DNA of 64,000 nt from Coriobacterium glomerans PW2 (GCF_000195315.1 NC_015389.1:1364001-1428000), one strand, 5' to 3'; counted from the stretch's first letter, positions 1 to 10,193 are shown. Numbers and translations: made by a program. Notes: generated from the sequence alone by a model not told the origin.

Positions 1-119
1 GGACTCCGAACGATTTCGAACCATGATGGCTCAACCCTGCTTGCCGGCAGCCGACGGGACCGGGGAGGCCAGTCCGCTCCCGCCTGCGCCTGGCAGACTC
101 GGGCCGCAAAGGGAGCGCA

Positions 120-1894
<1,775 letters not shown>

Positions 1895-1912
1895 GTTGAT
1901 TTCCTTATCTTT

Positions 1913-3205
1913 TCATGATCTCGCAGCGGAGACTGCGCGCTGGGACCTCTTCGCGACGAGTGACTCCTTCTTGTTACGATCGCCCTGCTCCTGAGCAACG
2001 CACTGCTTGTCGTAGACCTTGAAGAACGGATAGTAGACAATCCACGAAAGTGCGAAGATCACGAGCACAAGGATCAGGCCGGATATGGAGCGCGTACCGA
2101 GATAACCGACGAGGGGGCTCGGAAGATACCAGATGTTGAACGTTGCCGACGGGATCGGAACAAGCCTCCAAGCCATCGCGAGATAGGTCACGGTCGGCCC
2201 GATGATGCCGATAATCCACATGGGGACCATGAGCAGCGGATTGAAAGCGATCGGGGCACCGAAGACGAGCGGCTCATTGATGTTGCACAGCGAAGGGATG
2301 ATCGTCGCGCGACCGATGACTCGCAGCCGCTCAGACTTCGCGAGCAGCAGCATGAATCCCAACGCAAGCGTGGAGCCCCCGCCACCGACAAGAAACAGCC
2401 TGACCGTCTCCGAGGTGTGGATGTTGATGGCGGCATGCCCGGCAGCGACCAGCGCCATGTTGTCGCCGATACCCTGCAGGCAGATCGCAGAGGTGATCGG
2501 ATAGATGACCCAGGTGGAGATGCCGAACGTATAGAGAAACGCGTATCCGATGAAGTTGAGCAGCACAAACCCCCAGAAAGACTGACCGATCGTCAAAAAC
2601 GGCAGGAAGATTAGGTAGATCATGTTAAAGATGCTGATATGCAGCACGAATGTGAAGATCCAACCGATGATGAGACACAGCGTGATCGGAATCAACGTGT
2701 CGAACCAGACTGTTATGAAATCAGGGATCGACGAATCCTCGCTGAAGAATGTGTGTTTGGCGAACAGATTCATGATTGCAGCCACGAACAGACCTGCCAC
2801 GAGCGCTGCGACCATCCCACCCGTTCCCAAGCTTGAGAATACAAAGGTTACGTTGCCGCTATCATCAAAGGTGGGATAAGCCACCATGAGAAACATCGCC
2901 ATGCCGGCCAGCCCCGCCTGACGAGAGGTGCGCTTATGCTTCTTCTTCTCCATGATCGTTGCGGGCACGAGGTAGGCAAGGTATAAACCCATCAAACCGA
3001 ATGAGAAGTTGCTGAGCATGCTTATATCGGGCATGTTCGGAAAGACATCCCGAATGATATTGAACAGCGTAGCAAATGAGCCGATGAGAATGAGTGGCAT
3101 CGCGTCGAGAATGGCCTCTTGCACTGCAGCAAGCCACGGATTGCGCGCGAGCCGATTCATCTTCGGCGCGAAGGAATCCGTCATCCACGCCATGAAAGCA
3201 TCCAT
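1913..3205 (-). CDS. PTS cellobiose-type EIIC permease
   Basis: Integral membrane permease of 430 aa with about 10 hydrophobic segments, lactose/cellobiose IIC family. It carries the conserved loop PSLCNINEPLVFGAPIAFNP (about 285-305) that contains the sugar-binding Asn-Glu pair, and the upstream glycine patch GGGGSTLAL. It translocates and, with IIB, phosphorylates a beta-glucoside. The start follows GAGGGGAGATTATCG, a good ribosome site. The C-terminal 35 residues are Lys/Arg/Ser-rich and probably cytoplasmic. Confidence 0.95.
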   Translation of the reverse strand: MDAFMAWMTDSFAPKMNRLARNPWLAAVQEAILDAMPLILIGSFATLFNIIRDVFPNMPDISMLSNFSFGLMGLYLAYLVPATIMEKKKHKRTSRQAGLAGMAMFLMVAYPTFDDSGNVTFVFSSLGTGGMVAALVAGLFVAAIMNLFAKHTFFSEDSSIPDFITVWFDTLIPITLCLIIGWIFTFVLHISIFNMIYLIFLPFLTIGQSFWGFVLLNFIGYAFLYTFGISTWVIYPITSAICLQGIGDNMALVAAGHAAINIHTSETVRLFLVGGGGSTLALGFMLLLAKSERLRVIGRATIIPSLCNINEPLVFGAPIAFNPLLMVPMWIIGIIGPTVTYLAMAWRLVPIPSATFNIWYLPSPLVGYLGTRSISGLILVLVIFALSWIVYYPFFKVYDKQCVAQEQGDRNKKESLVAKRSQRAVSAARS

Positions 3206-3228
3206 CGATAATCTCCCCTCGTCTCGTC

Positions 3229-3537
3229 TTATTCACTCAGATACGGCAGCATGAAATCGCAGACGGCCTCGCCGTCGAGGTTTCCGTAATCCGCTTTGGG
3301 GATGATCGCCACGGGCACGCCATAGGGTTTGGCGACCTCTTCAAGGTCACCGAGCATGTACGAGAGATGCGGACCGACCATGAGCAGATCGATCTGGTCG
3401 ATGTAGTCCTCGATAACCGAATCGCTGCGTGCCTTGACGCTCCACTCCAGCCCGCGGGCCTTGGCGGCCTGCCGGATGTTCTTAGCCATGAAACCGCTGC
3501 TCGCCCCGGTTCCGCACACCAACAGGATCTCCTTCAT
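3229..3537 (-). CDS. PTS lactose/cellobiose-family EIIB
   Basis: Small cytoplasmic phosphotransfer protein of 102 aa. The N-terminal P-loop-like motif LLVCGTGASSGFMA places the phospho-cysteine at Cys8. The remaining core (LLMVGPHLSYMLGDLEEVA) matches IIB of the lac/cel family. The ATG at 3535-3537 is chosen because it follows GGGAGGATACAAG; the longer open frame upstream lies across the HPr gene on the same strand and has no such site. It lies 23 nt before the IIC gene. Confidence 0.95.
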   Translation of the reverse strand: MKEILLVCGTGASSGFMAKNIRQAAKARGLEWSVKARSDSVIEDYIDQIDLLMVGPHLSYMLGDLEEVAKPYGVPVAIIPKADYGNLDGEAVCDFMLPYLSE

Positions 3538-3592
3538 CTTGTATCCTCCCAATTCCGACGCCTCGAGAGCGCCATCGCCGTACTCACCCTGG

Positions 3593-3856
3593 CTAGAACG
3601 TGCGCTCGCAAAATGCGCGGAGCGCGGGCGCGTCGTCTGCTTCCGTCTCCCCCTCGATCGAGAACTCGACGGCGTCGTGAGTCCGAACCCCGAGCGACAT
3701 GATCGCGAGCATGCTCTTCGCGTCGACCTCCTTGTCGGCACCGCGCTTTCTCACGTGCACATCGGATGCGCATGATGCCGCGAAGCGAGCCAGATCGGCT
3801 GCGGGACGTGCGTGCAAGCCAACGGGGTCAGTAATTGTATGGGCAAACGACTTCAT
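3593..3856 (-). CDS. HPr-family phosphocarrier protein
   Basis: HPr homologue of 87 aa encoded as the first gene of a sugar-specific PTS operon. The active-site histidine is His15 in GLHARPAA. The regulatory serine region is KSMLAIMSLGV (Ser48, equivalent to Ser46), so HPr-kinase type control is possible. The start at 3856 follows GAGGAGGTCGCC. HPr is usually encoded with EI (ptsHI), which is not in this window. This copy may therefore be dedicated to the operon, or be the main HPr; only the whole genome can tell. Confidence 0.92.
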   Translation of the reverse strand: MKSFAHTITDPVGLHARPAADLARFAASCASDVHVRKRGADKEVDAKSMLAIMSLGVRTHDAVEFSIEGETEADDAPALRAFCERTF

Positions 3857-4127
3857 TGGCGACCTCCTCGGGTTTACGGGCGAACGAAACACTGTCATCC
3901 TCTATGATCCGCCTCAGCGCTTCCACTTGTCTCGTGCACCCTGACGGTGCAAAAACCAGATGTCCGAGCAGACTGCGAAATACGATTCGGTTATTACAAT
4001 CGACGTAGTCTGATCCCGCGCCCGACCCTATTGTCAGACGCGGTTGATAATCAGACGGATCGTTGTTCAGGCAGAAGCGAGCGTCGTACACCGATCGCCG
4101 AGCAAAAGACAGATCGGCAACCTCGAC
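3857..4127. promoter_or_regulatory. divergent control region of the PTS operon and its PRD regulator
   Basis: This 271-bp gap separates the leftward PTS operon from the rightward regulator, so both promoters and the regulator's binding site must lie here. It contains a short inverted repeat TGCACC-CTGAC-GGTGCA at 3935-3951. I could not assign -35/-10 boxes with confidence. Confidence 0.5.
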
Positions 4128-6113
4128 ATGGGAAGGGATGGATGCACCGTGCTTTCCGAGAGAGAACAACAGCTGCTGCGCGCACTGCTCGAAAGCGCTG
4201 GTCCTCTGAGCGCCCGCGCGCTCGCCTCGAGGCTCGACGTCTCGATTCGTACGGTCAAGGCCTGCGTGCAGAAGATCAACGCCAAGGTGCCAGGTTGCAT
4301 CGGATCGAACAGAAGTGGGTATCATCCCGATCCTGATCTCGCAAGCGCTCTGATCGATGCGCAAAGATCCGATGACGTGCCGCAGAACAGCCGGGAGCGC
4401 ATCGTGTTTCTGTTGCGACGACTCCTGTTCGCGAACCGCTCGCTGAACGTCTTCGATCTATGCGAGGAGCTCTTTGTCAGTCTGACCACGATGAAAACTG
4501 ATCTCAGCCGCGTGCGACATCGGATCGCGCCGTTCAGGCTCGATCTCGTGCAACACGACAACCAACTGAGTCTCGAGGGCCTTGAAAAGGACAAGCGTCG
4601 GCTGGGGAGCGATCTGCTCTACAGCGAGACAAGTGTGAACTTCCTCGACCTCAGCACCATCGAGCAAGCGTTCCCCGATATCGATGCCGGCTACATCAGC
4701 GCATGCGTCCGCGAAACGCTGGACGAGTATCGCCGTTTCGCGAATGACTATTCGGTTGTGAACCTTGTGCTGCACATCGCCATCACCATCGAGCGCATTC
4801 GCTCCGGCAACAGTCTCAGCGGGATGCGATGGATCGAAGACGACAGGAGCGTTGCAGATGCCGGCAGCGTCGGTTCGAGGGACCCGGAGAGCTCGGGCGC
4901 GGGCGACCGCGAACTCGCGCTCGCGATCACGGGCCGGCTCGCCGAGCACTTCGGCATCGCCTTCTCCTCCGTCGAGGTCTACGAGCTTTCTCTTTTGCTA
5001 GCGTCGCGCACCACCTTGCTTGATTATCGGACGGCAACCAAGGACGACATCGAACACTTCATCGGCTCGGAATGTCTGGCGCTGGTGAGGGAGATGATCT
5101 CGGATCTGAGCGGCTACTATGGCATCGATTTGTCCGAACACGAGTTCTTCGTGCGCTTCGCCCTGCACATTAAGAATCTGCTGCTGCGCGCAAAGTCGGG
5201 CGGTCTGAGCAAGAACCCGCTCACCCAGCAGATACGTTCGATGTGCCCGCTGCTCTACGACACGGCGGTCGCCGAGGCGTGCCTCATCAAGATGCGCACC
5301 GCTCTGGAGATCAATGACGACGAGATCGCCTACATCGCGTTTCACTTGGGAAGCGCACTCGAGACTCAAAAGCAGCTCACCAACAAGGTCAAAGCGGTCC
5401 TGTACTGCCCGTCGTACTATGATCTCGACAAGAAGGTGATGCTGTTCCTCGATCGTCACTTCGAGGCAGTTCTGCTCATCACAAATATCGTCACAGAGGA
5501 AGAGGACCTCGCGCACCTGAGCGCCGTCGATCTGCTCATCGCGACCGTACCCGTCAAGGTGTACTCTGGCGCTCCCATCTACAGGGTCAACATCTTTCCC
5601 ACGGATCACGACGCCGAGGAGATCCGGCGCATCGTCGAGGAGCTGAAGCATCGCAAACGCAGAGGCGAGATCAGGGGCAATCTCGAACGGCTCATGTTCG
5701 CCGAGCTGTTCGAGATCAACGAAGACCGTATGACGCGCGATGAAGTCATCCACCGCATGGTCAACAGGTTGCGGGCGCGCGATTGGGTCGGTGAGGATTT
5801 CGAAGAGCGCGTGTGGGAGCGCGAAGCGCTCTCTTCGACGTCCCTCTCGTCATTCGCCCTACCCCATCCGGTCCGTCTGTGCTCCAAGCGCAGCAGCATC
5901 TCGGTGATGGTCTCGCACACGCCGATCGACTGGAACGGCGAGTACGTTCGCCTGGTGATGATGCTGTCCTTCAACCGCAGGGACCGAGCCGCGTTCTACG
6001 AGCTGTTCGATCCCCTGGTCTGCGTGCTCTCCGACCCTCAACAGGTGCTCGCGCTCTCCCGATGCGAGAACTACGAGGAGTTCATCTCGAGATTGTGCGA
6101 CATGATGGAATGA
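4128..6113 (+). CDS. PRD-containing PTS-responsive transcription activator (LicR/MtlR-like)
   Basis: Multidomain regulator of about 661 aa. In order: an N-terminal HTH (LSARALASRLDVSIRTVKA, about 20-45), a second Mga-type HTH (near 95-145), two PTS regulation domains with histidines in VLHIAI (about 215), ALHIKN (about 346) and AFHLGSA (about 405), a galactitol-type IIB-like segment with Cys in VLYCPS (about 427), and a C-terminal EIIA-like domain with His in LPHPV (about 581). These are phosphorylation targets that sense PTS flux. It is divergent from the beta-glucoside PTS operon, its probable target. The ATG at 4128 has a weak ribosome site; GTG at 4149, preceded by GGAAGGG, is an alternative start 7 codons in. 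Confidence 0.88.
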   Translation: MGRDGCTVLSEREQQLLRALLESAGPLSARALASRLDVSIRTVKACVQKINAKVPGCIGSNRSGYHPDPDLASALIDAQRSDDVPQNSRERIVFLLRRLLFANRSLNVFDLCEELFVSLTTMKTDLSRVRHRIAPFRLDLVQHDNQLSLEGLEKDKRRLGSDLLYSETSVNFLDLSTIEQAFPDIDAGYISACVRETLDEYRRFANDYSVVNLVLHIAITIERIRSGNSLSGMRWIEDDRSVADAGSVGSRDPESSGAGDRELALAITGRLAEHFGIAFSSVEVYELSLLLASRTTLLDYRTATKDDIEHFIGSECLALVREMISDLSGYYGIDLSEHEFFVRFALHIKNLLLRAKSGGLSKNPLTQQIRSMCPLLYDTAVAEACLIKMRTALEINDDEIAYIAFHLGSALETQKQLTNKVKAVLYCPSYYDLDKKVMLFLDRHFEAVLLITNIVTEEEDLAHLSAVDLLIATVPVKVYSGAPIYRVNIFPTDHDAEEIRRIVEELKHRKRRGEIRGNLERLMFAELFEINEDRMTRDEVIHRMVNRLRARDWVGEDFEERVWEREALSSTSLSSFALPHPVRLCSKRSSISVMVSHTPIDWNGEYVRLVMMLSFNRRDRAAFYELFDPLVCVLSDPQQVLALSRCENYEEFISRLCDMME

Positions 6114-6196
6114 GCCCGCGGCAGAGTCCGTTCGCGGGCGGCGCTACCAACATACCGAGCACCTCGATGAGGCAGCCGGGGAAAGGAGCGTCACCT

Positions 6197-6316
6197 TTGG
6201 GGATCTTCCTTGAAATTCTGCAGGCGGTATTTTACACGCTGAGCATCTTTCGGCTCGCGCCGAAGGCTGCGCGGAACTATAAGCGATGGCGGATGGAGTT
6301 GCGCGGTAAGAGATAG
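6197..6316 (+). CDS. small single-pass membrane protein, unknown
   Basis: Predicted 39-aa protein starting at TTG 6197, 7 nt after AAAGGAG (6183-6189). It has one hydrophobic helix (GIFLEILQAVFYTLSIF) followed by a strongly basic tail (RNYKRWRMELRGKR), the inside-positive layout of a small membrane protein. It begins 84 nt after the PRD regulator stop and may be cotranscribed with it. I do not recognise a family. The ribosome site and charge pattern support it, but it is short. Confidence 0.5.
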   Translation: MGIFLEILQAVFYTLSIFRLAPKAARNYKRWRMELRGKR

Positions 6317-6337
6317 GGGCCAGAAGCACCTGGCCCC
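6316..6337 (+). terminator. hairpin after the small membrane protein
   Basis: A perfect 8-bp stem GGGGCCAG/CTGGCCCC with a 6-nt loop begins inside the stop codon of the 39-aa ORF. There is no T-tract, so intrinsic termination would be weak. The next 289 nt, up to 6627, contain no gene I can support. Confidence 0.45.
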
Positions 6338-6626
6338 TACAAACGAAAGTGTAGCGCCGCCCGCACCAGACTGCGGGCTTTGCTGCTTTTCGCGTTATAC
6401 CGCGACACCGCAGTCGCGTCGAGCGAATCGTTCGAAAAGGACGGCATAAAGTTGTTGAGTCGAATCGCAAAGTCAACGCAACGCGTAGCCCTGAGTCAGG
6501 GAGAATCCTTCCCGTCAGGGTCGAATCCGCGGCCCAGACGAGAAGGGAAGAGATGAGATGCCGACGAAGGGAAAGGGATGCGAAAGAGGGTCCCGCGCGA
6601 GCACCACAAAGACGCATCCAAAGCGG

Positions 6627-6911
6627 CTACCCGGCGAGCGCCGCCAGGATATCCCGCTCGGCTGAGGCGCGGCCCATGCCGGTGAGAAAGGGGACGCCGT
6701 TCACGTAGGGGCACTCGATGCCTTCGGGGGCCACAGTGGTGGCGATCAACAGGTCCGCACCGGCGCACTGGCTTTTCGCCTCGGCGATCTCGCATTGCAC
6801 GATCGAATAGAGCCCCTCATAGCCGTTTTTGTCCAGCAGCTCGCTGATCTTGCCGGCCACGACGGTCGATGTCGCCACGCCCGCACCGCATGCCAAAATG
6901 ATCTTTTTCAT
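6627..6911 (-). CDS. orphan PTS galactitol-type EIIB
   Basis: IIB phosphocarrier of 94 aa, galactitol (GatB)-like, with phospho-cysteine Cys8 in IILACGAGVATSTVV. The ATG at 6909-6911 follows CGAAAGGAGATCCGTGAT, a strong site. No cognate IIA or IIC lies within the window. It is either a relic of a lost PTS or a stand-alone phospho-relay or regulatory partner. The sequence itself looks intact. Confidence 0.88.
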   Translation of the reverse strand: MKKIILACGAGVATSTVVAGKISELLDKNGYEGLYSIVQCEIAEAKSQCAGADLLIATTVAPEGIECPYVNGVPFLTGMGRASAERDILAALAG

Positions 6912-7151
6912 ATCACGGATCTCCTTTCGAGAAAACACCGCCTCCTAGTGTATCTCGTGCGACCTCTCGTGTGGCGCAAAACGCCAAAGTCTCCGCACGA
7001 TCCTGTCGCGTTGGCGCGCCGCGAAGCATCCTCAGCTTTCGGAAGGGGCGCGAACATGGTAGGTTAAAGAGATCGGTTCGCATCGGAGCTCTCGAGCGCC
7101 GCGCCCGAGAGCTGCGCGCGACGCAGAGGCTGAGACAGGAAGGGACGTCCC

Positions 7152-7844
7152 ATGGACACCAGGGCTATCTCCTACGTGCTGATCGCCATCATGGCGGCAG
7201 CTTGGATCATCGGTGGGATCTTGAAGCGCGCGACATTCGGTCGCTTGAGGCGCCTGCTCGCCGCTGGCGACTTCGACGGGTTCGAAGCCCTTGTGAGCAG
7301 CCGCCTTGCGCGGTTGCTGTATCCCCCGTACAACCTCAGCTACATGCGCCTCAATGCCAGCCTCATGCAAGATGACTTCGCCGCAGCCGACAAGCAGTTC
7401 CAGGAGATGCTCTCGCGCCGCCTGGGGCGAGCGCAGCGCACCGATCTGGTCCTCAAAGCCTTCAACTTCTACCTCGCCCGCGAGAAGAAGGCGCGAAGCG
7501 AAGAGCTTCTCGAGGAGATCCAAGGGTGGGGCGACAGATACGACGCGGTGAAGCGGGAGTGCCGTCAGATGCATGAGATCGTGAACCTGAACAGCTCCTC
7601 GTATATCGAGGAGATGGAAGGCGAGCTCGCGGACGTCCAAGGCGCCAAGCGAGGCCGCTTGGAGTACCTGCTCGCGCTTCAGTATGGGAACAAGGGCGAT
7701 ATGAGCAGGCGCGACGAGTATCTGAAGCGAGCCGAGAGCGACTCGTTCGCGCCAAAGGCTGAAGCTGGCGAGAAGGCAGACGATCGCGACGCAGGAGATG
7801 CGGTGGGCCCGAAGGAGACCGCCGCGCGGAATCGCATGCGGTAG
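7152..7844 (+). CDS. membrane-anchored helical repeat (TPR-like) protein, unknown function
   Basis: Protein of 230 aa with one N-terminal hydrophobic segment (ISYVLIAIMAAAWIIGGIL, 6-24). An all-alpha region follows with TPR-like spacing (for example LYPPYNLSYMRLNASLMQDDFAAADKQFQEML). The tail after about 200 is acidic and Ala/Lys-rich and looks disordered. It follows GACAGGAAGGGACGTCCC. It probably acts as a membrane-tethered scaffold, but no function can be assigned. Its TAG stop overlaps the 3' end of the oppositely oriented tRNA-Leu gene. Confidence 0.75.
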   Translation: MDTRAISYVLIAIMAAAWIIGGILKRATFGRLRRLLAAGDFDGFEALVSSRLARLLYPPYNLSYMRLNASLMQDDFAAADKQFQEMLSRRLGRAQRTDLVLKAFNFYLAREKKARSEELLEEIQGWGDRYDAVKRECRQMHEIVNLNSSSYIEEMEGELADVQGAKRGRLEYLLALQYGNKGDMSRRDEYLKRAESDSFAPKAEAGEKADDRDAGDAVGPKETAARNRMR

Positions 7845-7923
7845 GGGCGGTGGGGTTCGAACCCACAAGCCTTGCGGCGAGGGATTTTAAGTCCCTTGCG
7901 TATGCCAATTCCGCCACGCCCCC
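7842..7923 (-). tRNA. tRNA-Leu (anticodon UAA)
   Basis: On the minus strand the sequence folds as a class II tRNA: acceptor GGGGGCG pairs with CGCCCCT, the D-arm lies in TGGCGGAATTGGCATACGC, the anticodon stem-loop AGGGACTTAAAATCCCT has anticodon TAA, the long variable arm is CGCCGCAAGGCTT, and the T-arm is GTGGGTTCGAACCCCAC. Length is 82 nt with discriminator A. The genome encodes CCG rather than CCA after it, so the CCA end must be added or completed post-transcriptionally. Confidence 0.95.
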
Positions 7924-8065
7924 ACGTAAAGAAGAAGTGTAGCACGACCGGATTGGCGCTTCACGCGCGATATCTGTGGGCGAACGGGCAACTTGGTGCT
8001 AAAATGCGATGCGCTCGGTACTTAATCACTCTCCCGGGGCTCGATGCGCAGATGGAGCGGAACAC

Positions 8066-9505
8066 ATGACATTACGTGATCTTGCTGGACTCATACGTAA
8101 GCGGCTGTGGATCATCATATTGCTGACCGCGACCATCACCGGCATGGCCGGGATCTACTGCTCGGTGTTCGTGCGCGACCAGTACAAGGCGGCGACGACA
8201 CTTTATATCTTGGTCTCTGACGATTCCTCGAACAAGACGAACCTTTCGACCGCATTCGGGGTCAGCGAGCGCATCGCCGAGGATGTGTCGCAGCTCGTCA
8301 AGAGCCAGCGCGTGCAGGATCAAGCCGCCAAGGCGCTCGGGATGCCCTCACTTGACGGATACGAGACATCAGTCGTCAGCGACAAGAACTCGCTCGTGCT
8401 CCAGATCGCCGTGACCGGGCCGAGCGCGGAGAGCACCTCATATGTCGCCAACGCTCTGGCCGCCGCCGTCGCAGATGTCTCGCACGAGTTCATGGGCGTC
8501 TACAGCGTGAAGGTGGTCGACAAGGCCCCCGTTCCCATGGAGCCGACCGGAATGAGCAAGACCAAGTTCATCGCCGAGGCGTTTGTCGGGGCCCTGCTCG
8601 CATCGACGGCGCTCATTGCGCTTCCCGCTCTGCTGGACGATCGCATCCGCAACATCGAGACCGCAGAGCAGGTATCTGATTTGCCAGTGCTCGGTACGAT
8701 CGCAGACGTCACCGATGTGCACACGCCCCCGCGGGATGTTTCGGAGGCGCGGGCGCTCTTGACCGCAGCCATCGAAGAGGATGCGGAGAACGTCGCTGCT
8801 GCAAGCCCTGTGCCAGGGCAGGAGTGCGAAGCGCTCGAGTCGGCGCGCACCGTTCTGGCGAATCTGGCGTTTCTGAAGATCGGAGATCCGATTCGCTCCA
8901 TTACGGTCACGTCCGCCGCCGATCAAGAGGGAAGCCCCGATGTGGCTCTGTTGGTCGCCAAGGCCGCTGCATCCGATGGTCGCAAAGTCCTGCTGGTGGA
9001 ATGCGACTTCAGAAACAGACCCCTGTTCGATCTGATCGGAGCTCACTCGCGCGAAGGACTCAGAAGCGTCCTGTCGCAATGCTGCTCGCTGGTGCAGGCG
9101 GTATGCGATATCGGACACGAGAACGTGTTCTTCCTCGATGCTGAGACGGGTGTCCCCAACCCCACCGAGCTCATCTCCTCGGAACGCTTCAAAGCGCTGC
9201 ACGATATCTTGTCAGAGCACTTCTCATACATCGTGTACAACGCACCGCGACTCGGTCCGTTCGCCGATGCGGCGATTCTGTCCGCGCTTTCCGATGCGGC
9301 GCTGCTGGTCGTTCGCAACGGCGTCACCCGTGCTGGTGAGCTTGAAAAGGGCTCCGGGCAGCTGCGCAAGGCCGGCCCCCCCGTCGCGGGTATCGCCTAC
9401 AACCGCACCAAGGTCTCGCAGGCCGAGCACGACCAAATCCGCCGTAAGAAGCTGTCCCAGATCGCCCACCGCGGAAAGCAGACCGATAAGGCAACCGCAT
9501 CCTGA
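8066..9505 (+). CDS. Wzz-type polysaccharide co-polymerase fused to a degenerate BY-kinase domain
   Basis: Protein of 479 aa. The N-terminal half is a chain-length determinant domain: TM helix at about 14-36, periplasmic portion with PVPMEPTGMSK, and a second TM near 170-190. The C-terminal half has the CpsD/Wzc P-loop fold, but key motifs are broken. The Walker A position reads SAADQEGSPDVALL with no GK[ST]. The Walker A' core VECDFRNRP persists. The Walker B position is YIVYNAPR rather than a hydrophobic-DxP motif. There is no C-terminal tyrosine cluster. It probably controls export-chain length without kinase activity. It lies about 28 kb from the loaP-led capsule locus and is transcribed in the opposite direction. 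The ATG follows GGAGCGGAACAC. Confidence 0.88.
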   Translation: MTLRDLAGLIRKRLWIIILLTATITGMAGIYCSVFVRDQYKAATTLYILVSDDSSNKTNLSTAFGVSERIAEDVSQLVKSQRVQDQAAKALGMPSLDGYETSVVSDKNSLVLQIAVTGPSAESTSYVANALAAAVADVSHEFMGVYSVKVVDKAPVPMEPTGMSKTKFIAEAFVGALLASTALIALPALLDDRIRNIETAEQVSDLPVLGTIADVTDVHTPPRDVSEARALLTAAIEEDAENVAAASPVPGQECEALESARTVLANLAFLKIGDPIRSITVTSAADQEGSPDVALLVAKAAASDGRKVLLVECDFRNRPLFDLIGAHSREGLRSVLSQCCSLVQAVCDIGHENVFFLDAETGVPNPTELISSERFKALHDILSEHFSYIVYNAPRLGPFADAAILSALSDAALLVVRNGVTRAGELEKGSGQLRKAGPPVAGIAYNRTKVSQAEHDQIRRKKLSQIAHRGKQTDKATAS

Positions 9506-9583
9506 GACGAAGCGGTACCGAGTCATTGACGCGTCGAGGATCCATAGTGGGCATATTTAAACTAGGACCCGCAACCACGTTGA

Positions 9584-9609
9584 GCGTTTTGAGTTCGTTG
9601 AGAAAACGC
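9584..9609. terminator. hairpin between convergent genes
   Basis: GCGTTTT and AAAACGC arms (7 bp) flank a 12-nt loop between the stop of the Wzz gene and the stop of the convergent XRE gene. It may serve as a weak bidirectional terminator. Confidence 0.35.
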
Positions 9610-9616
9610 AGGCGCG

Positions 9617-9835
9617 CTACAGACCTTCAAAAAGCTCTTGCAGCGAGACACCCAGTCCCTGCGATATGCGCGCGAGCATCTGCAGTGTGGCGCTGTGCTT
9701 GCCCTGCTCAATAGTCGCAAAGTATGAGCGATCGATACCGATCTGGCAGGCGAAGCCGTTCTGACTCAGACCGGTTCGCTTCTTGCGCAGGCATCGTATC
9801 CTCGCGCCGATTTGTTGGTCTACAGAATCGCTCAT
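9617..9835 (-). CDS. XRE-family HTH regulator, copy 1
   Basis: Protein of 72 aa that is almost only a helix-turn-helix domain (IGARIRCLRKKRTGLSQNGF, then a recognition helix near IDRSYFATIEQGKHSAT). It is clearly paralogous to the gene at 10365-10583, with shared GARI.LRK, AxxIEQG and SLQEL/SLSEL segments. It has no sensor domain and no obvious toxin partner. A GGTATATATACC palindrome starts 37 bp upstream of the start codon, the same distance as in the paralogue, which suggests autoregulation. Confidence 0.88.
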   Translation of the reverse strand: MSDSVDQQIGARIRCLRKKRTGLSQNGFACQIGIDRSYFATIEQGKHSATLQMLARISQGLGVSLQELFEGL

Positions 9836-9871
9836 GATGCAATTCTGAAAGTTTTGGTAAATTATTACAAA

Positions 9872-9883
9872 GGTATATATACC
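9872..9883. promoter_or_regulatory. palindromic operator, copy 1 (GGTATATATACC)
   Basis: Perfect 12-bp palindrome between 9872 and 9883, 37 bp upstream of the XRE copy 1 start. On the plus strand it is followed by GTAATT, a flank related to those of the other copies. Confidence 0.65.
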
Positions 9884-9885
9884 GT

Positions 9886-9907
9886 AATTGATATCTACAT
9901 ATCAATT
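9886..9907. repeat. 22-bp inverted repeat beside operator 1
   Basis: AATTGATAT-CTAC-ATATCAATT is a perfect 9-bp inverted repeat with a 4-nt spacer, starting 3 nt after operator 1. It could be a second protein-binding site or a small RNA hairpin. Confidence 0.5.
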
Positions 9908-9952
9908 GCTTCGGTTTTCCTGCAACCAACGGCGAGCCTGAAACACGTTGAA

Positions 9953-9976
9953 TCAGCAGTTTGCTGTTTCTGCTGA
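9953..9976. repeat. short inverted repeat in the XRE island
   Basis: TCAGCAG and CTGCTGA arms (7 bp) are separated by 10 nt. The stem-loop is predicted by eye only and has no assigned role. Confidence 0.35.
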
Positions 9977-10110
9977 CGCGCGCTTCAATCATAGAAGCCA
10001 GTCGATATCTATATGGTTTCCGTCTGATTTCTGTTATCTGCACTGGCTTGATGCGATCAAAATGTCCCTCAATCTAAATCCCAACGAGTTTAAAATATAT
10101 TTAGAATAAA

Positions 10111-10122
10111 GGTATATATACC
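10111..10122. promoter_or_regulatory. palindromic operator, copy 2 (GGTATATATACC)
   Basis: Identical to copy 1 over 14 bp (AAGGTATATATACC) and embedded in AT-rich DNA (TTTAAAATATATTTAGAATAA upstream, trimmed). It lies between the two XRE genes and 71 bp upstream of the small ORF at 10194. Confidence 0.6.
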
Positions 10123-10193
10123 GTTGTAACTACTCAAGTTCATGCCGTAGTATCCAAATAGTGCTCAGAGCTCATAGGTTTTCTAGGGCCGGA

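Noticed and set aside
13-30. Possible tRNA 3' end (TTCGAACC) at the window edge
   Set aside because: Only a T-loop-like octamer is present and no stem partner can be seen.
6500-6533. tRNA T-loop-like sequence (AGGGTCGAATCC)
   Set aside because: It lacks one T of the TTCGAAT loop, and no anticodon arm or acceptor pairing could be built around it.
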